From assembly GCA_038503075.1 (NCBI GenBank), contig JBCAML010000017.1:1178001-1242000 (forward strand): a DNA stretch of 64,000 bases. Direction: 5' to 3'. Made by a program: the position numbers and the translations under genes. Below, one piece after another: positions 56,036-64,000 of this stretch; position 1 is the stretch's first letter; every line of letters starts with the position of its first letter. The DNA comes from Gyromitra esculenta. Taxonomy: Eukaryota; Ascomycota; Pezizomycetes; Pezizales; Discinaceae. Below the pieces are notes generated by a model, which saw nothing but the letters and a program-made list of their open reading frames with translations, was not told where the DNA came from and searched no databases.

Positions 56036-56318
56036 GCAATCGGGCCGCACGTACCGACGGTTTTTTATGCACCTGGCTCGAGTGCGCTCCTGTCTTGCTG
56101 AGGCAACTACTTTACACATACATATAAAAAATCTCACCTTAGTAGCAGTGGTATTAAGGATGAAGTATATATAATAAATTTGTGAGTGTTCAACTATGAC
56201 CAAATTTGAAGGCAATCGATCTAAAAGCTAAAAATACTTATTAAAAAAGGGTTAAAGATAAAAATGTAAATTATAAAGCCCAGAAAAGTAGATTTATTTA
56301 TGATATATCCTCTTAAGC

Positions 56319-57035
56319 TTACACCTGTCCCAACTTCCACAATCCAGATGCGTATACAATATCGTATCTCTTTTGTGCTGTTTCAAGCCATTCTACAACC
56401 ACAACAACCAAACGGTCACAAAATTCAAGTGCGTTTTGAATTTGCGTGAAACCATCTTTAACCCAATCCATGAATATTTTGTCATCGGGATAATTCTGAT
56501 ATATGCGATCTAGCGCAGCGGAACGAGCGATAACCATTTTGATCTTCTCCTTTCGATATATACTTTCCCCTACCAATTCTTTTATAATGTAATATGGATC
56601 GTCGTCGATACTTTTTAGTCCAGCCTCCTGGAGACTATTTTCTAGCCTCAACCGCACTGATTCAAAGATATGCTCTTCTTCATTTTTCATTAGTACCTTA
56701 AAAAATGGATTCTGCGAAGCTCTTATTATCCCTTCTACGTTCATTTGAGTATTGTCACCGTCACTATCTGGAAGTAAATCATAGATATACAATTCACTAT
56801 AACATTGCTTGATTGCATTTGCCTTAGGATCGTAATCTCCGAAATAAGGACTGCCAGGTTTTGTTCGAAGAATTTCCCGGACATCAAATGCCTGCTTTAT
56901 GATTATTTGCAGATTTATAAAGTGCTCCCTAGGTTCAAAGTGAAAAATGCAGTCCATCGCGATACAGAGTTGTTCAACTTTTTCGTTATTAAAAACTCCA
57001 TATTTGGACCATCCTTTAGGTAGAGTATTCGACAT
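56319..57035 (-). CDS. Orphan protein family, paralog 2 (238 aa)
   Basis: Intact single exon. Homologous to 48842-49573 over the full length (TLPKGWSKYGVFNNEKVEQL; SPYFGDYDPKANAI; NPFFKVLMKNEEEHIFESVRLRLENS; GLKS). Helical, no signal peptide, membrane segment or catalytic motif. Both genes are on the minus strand 7.5 kb apart, separated by LTRs and repeats. Divergence is high, so the duplication is old or selection has been relaxed or diversifying. Confidence 0.82.
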   Translation of the reverse strand: MSNTLPKGWSKYGVFNNEKVEQLCIAMDCIFHFEPREHFINLQIIIKQAFDVREILRTKPGSPYFGDYDPKANAIKQCYSELYIYDLLPDSDGDNTQMNVEGIIRASQNPFFKVLMKNEEEHIFESVRLRLENSLQEAGLKSIDDDPYYIIKELVGESIYRKEKIKMVIARSAALDRIYQNYPDDKIFMDWVKDGFTQIQNALEFCDRLVVVVVEWLETAQKRYDIVYASGLWKLGQV

Positions 57036-58771
57036 TGTAATTGAGATTTTGTAGGAGGAGAGATTTTCTTTTGCGTTTTACTTGGGAGGTTCGAAAATAG
57101 TGGATTTTTGAGTTAAAACTGTACCGGTAGGGCTTAAACTCTCTATTTATGCTACTGAAATCTAACTACTCCCATTGAATATATTATATGCTTTCCTTTA
57201 ATGAATGCACTAAAACATGATACTCTGCAAGAGTGTTGCCAGTGCAAAAAGATATACTTGCATGTTAGGCTGCTACGCATCGAAAGGCTCGGAGTTAATA
57301 GCGTAAACTTCCCACGTTGAATAAAGGGCCTTCGAGCCCATTCCTTATATTGCCTAGTTCCATGCGTCCTTCGTCGAAGTCACTTGGTACTTAGTTTCCA
57401 AACCATCTAACTCCCAATTTTATCAAGCACTTAGATTTGTATGATAACGCGAAAGCTCCATAATCCACCTTCTGAAGGCCTTACCGAGGGCCTTCTAGAT
57501 CTGAGAGGCGTCTAGAATTCCTCGCTCTTTGCAACTATAGCTAGCGATCTCCCAGATCAGCCCTTGGCCCAGATTCGATCTTTCTATTACACTAGACCTC
57601 TTTGACCAGTGAGTAAAGATGAGGTGTAGGGTTTATGTATACTTTGTTTGGCGCGTACGTTACGTTGAGGGGGTCATCGAGGATCTTTAAATTATCTAGT
57701 GTCCTGATGTATTATTTTAGATATTGCTATAAACATTAGCATTATCTACTAAGAATTGGTATTACTCCGTAGAAAGGCTTAGTGATATCATTATAGACGA
57801 AATAGTGATTTAATGGACCTATTGATAGAATTTAGAGTGCTTAAGCTTTTGCTGTAGATGTTGGTCACCTTGGAGAACTCGAACGCTTTGGCATATTATG
57901 AGTGCTGGCACCCACGTTGCGTTTTAAGTGGCCTATAGATCGCTGGCGCTGGTACATTGAAATTGAGAGTGGAGAGCCTTTTATGACCCCCTAAATCAGC
58001 GAGGGGAATTGTGTTCAATTAAATATCTCGGATTTACAGAATGGAATACGCATGTTACTTACCGCGATACAGTTAGGACTAACTAGTAGATTTGATCGGT
58101 ATGCATCCTCTAAAGCTGTAAGCACCATCTCAGAACGACTCAGAATGGCTGCGCGACGACACAATTTTTAATAGTAAACATAGTACTAACTTCGTGATCA
58201 TGATAACATAGGAGTTCGCTTTTGTACCCAAACACATTGGGCCGTCTTATTTCTCGTATACTCCAGAGAAGGTTGATCTTTGATCAATTCTGGGATAAAC
58301 TTCGGGCATTCTCAAATGTACTCCGGAGAAGATTTACGCTGGGGCAGTGAAAAATACAGTCCAAGTATCATCAACACCACGAAAAGTATCAAATAGTGGT
58401 GACATCGGATCAGAATCCTTGAGCAACATGCCAGATTTTCGTATAACTCAGGTGGTATCTAAAATACAGATTTTATTTATAGCTCGTCTGTGGTGGTCCA
58501 AGTCCAGAATTCAGAAATCTCACTCGCTTTCAGCACTCCGCGTATATCAACCCTCGGCGTAAAGGTTGGAGGAGAGCTGGAGAGATGCATATGGCTAGTA
58601 ATATATTTTGGATAGTAGATCTGGTTGAGAATTTGGCATGTGGATATTACATCACAGACAATAACGCCGGAGCACGCTTTATAATTATTGAGGCGATAAA
58701 GTACTTCAGTACTCTATAGCACGGAGGCCTCTTGTGTACTGAGGCTCTCTAAGAGCTGTAGCTAGCGAGCA
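57036..58771. other. Intergenic, nothing recognised
   Basis: 1.7 kb AT-rich, only short open frames. Confidence 0.55.
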
Positions 58772-58776
58772 ATAAT

Positions 58777-59028
58777 TGTTGAATATATTGAATAGATGAT
58801 GATATTCGGTAGCGAGTAGAGTAAAGAAGAGAAAAGAGAATACACGAGCGGGAATAGAGCTCCATATATATACTCCCTATGGAGTCATTTTTAAACAGGT
58901 TTATGGGGGCTCTTTGGGCGCCAAATAGATCGGCCCGAGAAGCCCCCATTAGTAGGTGAGACTATCCCGAATAGTGACGTACCAATGAAACCCTAGGAAG
59001 CCGATGGATATATACCATATATCCAACA
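58777..59028 (-). mobile_element. Copia-like solo LTR (252 bp)
   Basis: Bounded by TGTTGGATATATGG (minus strand start, 59028) and TATTCAACA, so ends are TGTTG...CAACA, with exact TSD ATAAT (58772-58776, 59029-59033). TATATATATGG box near 58870. Short LTRs with TGTTG ends are typical of Ty1/Copia elements. Confidence 0.88.
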
Positions 59029-59673
59029 ATAATTATATAATGTATAGCTAATTTAATTTTTCTCCCGCGTTGCAATCTGTTCTGTGAATCACCCTCAAAC
59101 CAATATATAGGCAAGAACTACAATCTGCCTCAAGATCATATGTACTAACAAGCACTTAGCCCCAAAGCAAATTCTCTACCGCCTGGCCTCGCTGGGACTG
59201 GCCTGAGGAGATCGTTTTTCGGCAATCATACTTAGGTCGACATTAGATACTCGACGTTTGTCACATAGCAAAGGCATCTCCATTCCCGTGTTGATCTACA
59301 ACTTTGGCGGTGTGTATAACACCACTCGCTGAAACAAAAATACAGGCCTAAGTGTCGAGCTTATTCCCAGTTTGATCGGTTTTTGACATAAAACTTCTAC
59401 TCTACTAGCCAAAAAAAAGTTTGTGACGGGGGTAAAGTTGGATAACAACCAAATCTACATTTCGGAGGCTACAACCTACGGAATTTAACACCGACAACTA
59501 TAAATTACAGACTAATTTGTAGATTGAACAGCCACAAAATAAACAGCAGTGGTAAGTTGATTGTGGGCTGGGGAATTGTGATGTTAATGGGGCATGGTTG
59601 CTGCCGAGGTCTACCCACGTCACAAACTTTATTTTTTAGCAAGTATACAGTCCGGAAATGGTTGTTGGATACC
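59029..59673. other. Intergenic, nothing recognised
   Basis: No gene or repeat recognised between the Copia-like LTR and the 5S gene. Confidence 0.5.
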
Positions 59674-59792
59674 GTGTTCGGTCATAGAACGATGAGAATG
59701 AGCCATCCCGTCCGCTCTGGCATATCCAAGCATCGTATCGCCTGGTTAGTACTGCAGTGGGTGACCATGTGGGAATCCCAGGTACTGAACTC
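59674..59792 (+). rRNA. 5S: 5S rRNA gene (119 nt)
   Basis: Shows the 5S signature: CATAGAA after nine bases, CATCCCGTCCGCTCTGG, CCAAGCATCGTAT, GTTAGTACTGCAGTGGGTGACC, and GGGAATCCCAGGTACTG. Terminal helix GUGUUCGGU/ACUGAACUC pairs at eight of nine positions. A T9 run, the polymerase III terminator, follows at about 59801. Dispersed single 5S genes are normal in Pezizomycotina. Length and paired ends suggest it may be functional. Confidence 0.88.
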
Positions 59793-59848
59793 ATGTATTA
59801 TTTTTTTTGGCTGCATCTCGTTTTGTCCAGAAATTTTTTGGAGATAAC

Positions 59849-59918
59849 GTGTTCGATCATAGAACTATGAGAATGAGCCGTCACATTCGCCCTGGCATAG
59901 TCAAGTATTCTGGGTCGT
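59849..59918 (+). pseudogene. Truncated 5S rRNA copy
   Basis: GTGTTCGATCATAGAACTATGAGAATGAGCC... matches the first 70 nt of the upstream 5S gene with substitutions. The 3' half is missing. Confidence 0.75.
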
Positions 59919-60056
59919 CTATTTCGATGGGTCTGACCGAGCCAAGCCAGTCCAATATTCCCAAAATCGTTTTATCGAAGCTATTATTCTTTCTCTCTCT
60001 GTACCGAGGTCCCCTGGGCAGATCTTTCTATTTTCTACTTGCAGGTAATTGAAATA

Positions 60057-60083
60057 GCGTTACGTCATAGAACACCACTCGTT
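60057..60083 (+). pseudogene. Short 5S-like fragment
   Basis: GCGTTACGTCATAGAAC plus about 10 bases resembles the 5' end of 5S only. Very short; could be chance. Confidence 0.35.
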
Positions 60084-60097
60084 TTAGCGGGCCCTCT

Positions 60098-60340
60098 GCA
60101 CGTTGGATATGTGGTATATTCCTGGGCTCACGTCCTCCGACGGAATACCGGTTCGGCTAGAAGTTTTAGCTACTACGGAAGTTGCTCAGGCCGATCTATT
60201 CGGCGCCCAAAGAGCTCCCTATAGCCTAGCTTATAAGGCTTTGTAGGGAGTATATGTAGGGGCTTGATGTCCATGTTTGATTATCCCTTCTCGTGTCATC
60301 ACTACCGCATAGCACAGGTATACGAGTATATTCGTTGTCT
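60098..60340 (+). repeat. Diverged Copia-like LTR relative
   Basis: CGTTGGATATGTGGTATATTCC and GGCCGATCTATTCGGCGCCCAAAGAGCTCCC match, in opposite orientation, the LTR at 58777-59028 in order and spacing. Ends are decayed and no TSD was found. Confidence 0.65.
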
Positions 60341-62417
60341 TCAGCACTGAATATTTCTGACCATTAATAACTTAAAACAAACCGCGATACAGTATTTGCA
60401 CGTGTTGGATTCTTTAGCCGTAGAGGCTCTCGAGACATCTATCTAGCTTGTGCACCTGCTGAGGGTGTCTTAGCCCGCGGCTGGCTAGGGGAATATAGCA
60501 GATGGGCGCCGGACTCTATCTGGGCCGCTGGGATTCTAGGAAAAGGGTGGGTGTGTGTGGGGGGGGTGAATCTTTAAAGTTGCATAATGTGGAGGTAGTT
60601 GAGCGACTGCTATATATATTAGTAGTGAGATATTTGCTACCGATCGATTACCCTGGCGTCCATCTATTCCCACGGAGAGCTGAATTAGGGGGGTGGTGAA
60701 ACTGATGTTGGTAGCTGGACACAGGTGATTTAATCTTCCGCTGAGAGAACAAGGCAGGCGTTGATCCTGACCAATGCGAGAGACGGACAGGACGTACGTA
60801 CGATCTCTGGAGAGTAAATCGCTGGATTGGGTACAAGTAGTCGGGACAGTGTATCTCATAACTACGAAGAATATACCACCGACGCCCAACGCTTTCCCCT
60901 GGTATTCTTCGATTCTCGGGGGATTCAGTGTTCCCAGAGTAGAAGCCGTGCTCAGCCATGGAGCCGGAACGAAGCCCGCGGTCAACGCTCGAAAACGGGA
61001 CAGCGCCGAGATATGGTCCTTCCGTTGAGATCGCGTACCATCGATCCTCCAGACACCTGGTGGCTTCCGATTCACCCGGAATCAAGCGGCTGGACGCCTA
61101 CTATCTAATAGAAACATCGCCACTGACCAAGGGCTCGAGTCTTCTTTTTCTCAGCCCGACTGGAGCACTAGCTTCCATCGCTGTTCACGGAATTGCTTCT
61201 TTTAGGTGAAGCTTCCCCCACGAGTTCCCATCCCCTCGGAGCCAATCTCGCATTCCAGCTCCTACTTAGCTCTCTGGCTGCGCGATTCCCCCCGGGGAGC
61301 CCAAATCAATAGAAATTTCTGAATGGGATTTCTCGGTAGGGCTTTCTGGGCACGACTGGTTTCCCGCAGATTTCCAGTGTTCTACCTGTGAGCCACCGCA
61401 GCTGCTAGACCGGGCGCCTGGGAATCGGCCGGCCGCTGAGTTTGGCGTCCATGGTAGTTGGTACACACTGCTGCAGGAAGTGGTGCGGGTGGTGTCTGCG
61501 GCAGTTGCGTATTCACCGGGGCCGTCAAGGTCTCTGTGTCACTAAGCGCGGTTACGCCGGCTGAGCGGAACAATCGTCGGAGGCGGCTCAGGCGAGATAG
61601 CCGCCCACCAGTTCCTTGTTTCTCCGGCACCCTGACAACGCTGGCACTGCAATAACTACACCAGAAAACATCTCCAGTTCTCACCGAAAGCAGTGCTGGA
61701 ACACGGAGAATTGCCCCAGAATGCCAACATCACCAGTCCAGACGCCGCTCTGGCAAGGTGCCCCCGGCCTCTTCGACGCCGAGCTCAAGCAGCCAGGAGC
61801 AAGTCAGGCTGCAGTTCTGCGATATCAGGGCTGGCTCGGTGTTCTTGCACCGAGCCACTGCGCTCTCCACAGCCAGCCCCGCATTCCCGGGGGCGAGAAC
61901 AGCCTAAACTCGCCCCGGCCCATGGAAGACGTCGGTCGCGCATCACCCACATCTCGCGTGCGCTCGCGCCCGCAGTTCCCCACGTTCATCGCCGGTGCTT
62001 TCGCCTGTTCGGCTCCTGCACCCCTGCCGACGGGCGACCGTTGGGGCGCGCGACAGCTGCACTGGAGTAAGCTTTGCGACTTTAGCCTGAGCCTCTTCCG
62101 AGATGGCTAAACTGCAGTTTCCGCTGTCGCTCGCAGTTCCTGGTCGTGGCGATCCAAGCTTGAATTGAGCAGGCAGTCCAGCATACCCCATGGGGGAGAA
62201 GTGTTGCCCGGAGGCATGGACGGAGGATGGAGCCATTATCGGGAATCCTGCGAGCGAGGCTTATAAGGCGCCTGTTCTTCCCCACCGGGTTGGGTGTTTC
62301 TTGCAATCGCTCTTCATCCCTTGGACGTGGAGAACTGGTATCCGGGTTCAATATATATACCGTGGGTCTTGGAGAGATTTTCGAACGAAACCCGGGGAAT
62401 AAAAAGTGCCTACAGCT
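60341..62417. other. Intergenic; GC-rich promoter side of the transporter
   Basis: No gene supported. 61400-62100 is GC-rich with overlapping open frames on both strands lacking motifs. TATATATA at 62352-62359, about 60 bp upstream of the transporter ATG, is a likely TATA box. Confidence 0.55.
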
Positions 62418-64000
62418 ATGTATCGCATAAGCAACATTTACGGTTCGTCGATCCCGCGGTAGAGAGGGGCAACGAAGCTGTATACTGACAGTTGTGCCAC
62501 TGACAGTGCTCGCCGCGTTCGGCACAATTGGTGGCGCGCTCTTTGGCTTCGATATCAGTTCCATGAGTGCGTGGATTGGTGCGCCCCAGTATCTCGAGTA
62601 CTTTCACAGCCCAAACTCAGATCTGCAAGGAGGTGTAAGTTCCACCCTGATTACGACCATCTGCTATAGCTTCCATTGACACGTACCACAGATCACTGCT
62701 TCCATGTCTGCAGGCTCTTTTGTCGGCGCGTTGGCAGCTGGGTATCTTTCTGACATCATGGGACGGCGATACGCCTTGGTTGTTGCTTCATTCATCTGGA
62801 TCATTGGATCTGTCGTTTCTCTGAGCGCGCAGAATGTGGGGCATTTGATTGCGGGTCGCATTATCAACGGTCTCTCCAGTACGTGCCACTCGCTCGCTGC
62901 CTTGCGGTGTGTGGAGAAAAGCTATGCTAACCTGGCGTAACAGTCGGTATCATGTCTTCTCAGGTTCCTGTCTACCTCGCCGAACTGTCGCCCAAGAACA
63001 TCCGTGGAAGGGTCGTTGGCATTCAGCAGTGGTCGATCGAGTGGGGTATCTTGATCATGTATATGGTTTCCTACGGCTGCACCTTTATCGACGGCCCGGC
63101 GGCATTCCGAACTGCCTGGGGCATTCAGGCAGTCCCGGCCGTGGTCCTCCTTATCGCGCTGTTCTTCTTCCCCGAATCTCCCCGCTGGTATGCATCCAAG
63201 GACCGCTGGGAAGAGGCACTCGATGTCCTCGCCCTCCTTCACGGGAACGGCGATATCCACAACCCGCTGGTCCAGGCAGAATACGAAGAAGTCCGAGAAG
63301 CCCAGGCGATAGCGGCCCAGGGCGCAGCTATGTCGTGGCTGGGTTTGTTCGGGCCGGACATGTGGAGGCGGACTACGTGAGTTCACTTCTCTTGGGATTA
63401 TCCCATCCTGCAAAGCAAAGCAAAGCAAAACTAACACTATCCAATCTACAGCGCTGCTCTCGCCGCACAGATCTGGCAGCAGCTTCTCGGCGGAAACGTC
63501 ATGATGTACTACATCGTGTACGTCTTCCAGATGGCCGGCCTCACCGGCAACGTCAACCTGGTCTCGTCGTCCATCCAGTACGTCATCTTCCTCGTCACCA
63601 CCGCCGTCACCCTCTGCTTCATCGACCGGCTCGGCCGGCGCCCGCTCTTCATCTACGGCGGCATCGCGATGGGAGCGCTCAACTTCGCGGTCGCCGGTCT
63701 GATGGCCACCGGCGGGCACTCGGTGACCAACGTAGCCGGGAACTTCAACATCAAGTGGCAGGTGCACGGGAGCTACGCGACCGGGGTTATCGCGTGCAGC
63801 TACATCTTTGTCGGCTTCTACGGGCTGACGTGGGCGCCGTGCGCGTGGGTCTTCATCTCCGAGGTCTTCCCGCTGCAGTACCGCGCCAAGGGCGTCGGCC
63901 TCGCCACCGCCGCAAACTGGATCTTCAACTTCGCCCTCGCGTACTTCGTGCCGCCGGCGTTCAGGAACATCCAGTGGCGCACGTATATCATCTTTGGCGT
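62418..64000 (+). CDS. MFS sugar transporter, 3' end beyond the window
   Basis: Exons 62418-62442, 62507-62634, 62692-62878, 62944-63376 and 63452 to beyond 64000 are in phase; the 25-nt first exon (MYRISNIY) joins VLAAFGTIGGALFGFD. Sugar-porter landmarks: GALFGFDISSMSA (TM1), DIMGRRYA (loop 2-3), GRIINGLS, PVYLAELSPKNIRGRVVGIQQ, FFPESPRWY, QIWQQLLGGNVMMYYI (TM7, the sugar-binding QQ-x-x-G-x-N), and DRLGRRPLF. About seven of twelve membrane helices plus part of the next are in the window. It imports hexose-like sugars across the plasma membrane by proton symport in relatives; the substrate cannot be read from sequence. Confidence 0.95.

Noticed and set aside
59524..60224. Open reading frames of 61-107 codons on the plus strand
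   Set aside because: They overlap the 5S gene, its fragments and an LTR; the similarity between them is 5S repetition, not protein homology.
61458..62236. Several overlapping open frames of 65-164 codons in GC-rich DNA upstream of the transporter
   Set aside because: High GC removes stops in all frames; no motif, no splice-consistent model.

Overview
The window is nuclear DNA of a filamentous ascomycete (Pezizomycotina). The evidence is short GT-AG introns of about 45-85 nt, an Egt1-type ergothioneine synthase, a PIR cell-wall protein, a NACHT/ankyrin STAND protein, a dispersed 5S rRNA gene, and chromodomain Ty3/Gypsy elements together with many solo LTRs. The species is not identifiable from the sequence alone.

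Left third (1-23969) is a transposon nest. At 1-9863 three copies of one Gypsy chromovirus are stacked. Element E (+) is broken by D (-), D is broken by A (+), and A's pol is broken by a solo LTR; the missing halves must lie left of the window. From 10956 to 23969 lies an old cut-and-paste transposon with 127-129 bp TIRs starting TAC and a perfect 6-bp target duplication, features I associate with IS3EU. Its dead integrase-like transposase (minus strand) is split by a solo Gypsy LTR, a complete and apparently intact Gypsy element C (11914-17747, TSD ATATT), an LTR of a second family, a TA-flanked non-autonomous transposon full of minisatellite DNA (itself hit by two LTRs), and an LTR-like repeat.

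The Gypsy elements show two readable expression devices. One is a U UUA AAC slippery heptamer directly before the gag stop, followed by a stem-loop that covaries between copies. The other is a primer-binding site complementary to the element's own LTR instead of a tRNA, which points to Tf1-like self-priming.

Middle (24170-50900) is genic: an eight-exon NLR-like gene with helical N-terminus, NACHT, ankyrin repeats and a complete C-terminal protein kinase (minus); egt1 (plus, six exons summing to 828 codons); an F-box pseudogene; a SET-domain gene; a PIR cell-wall protein (minus, four exons, 496 aa); a decayed hypothetical gene; a U2 snRNA gene on the minus strand (46984-46718) that carries an 80-nt GT-AG intron inside the snRNA; a 196-aa hypothetical gene; and the first of two paralogous orphan genes.

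Right part (51000-64000): a second cluster of solo and nested LTRs (51476-55174), an inverted-repeat element (55276-56035), the second orphan paralog (56319-57035), a 252-bp Copia-like solo LTR with TSD ATAAT, a full-length 119-nt 5S rRNA gene with truncated 5S copies behind it, and the 5' part of an MFS sugar transporter running off the window end. Coordinates of spliced genes were derived by hand from frame, splice consensus and family expectation.
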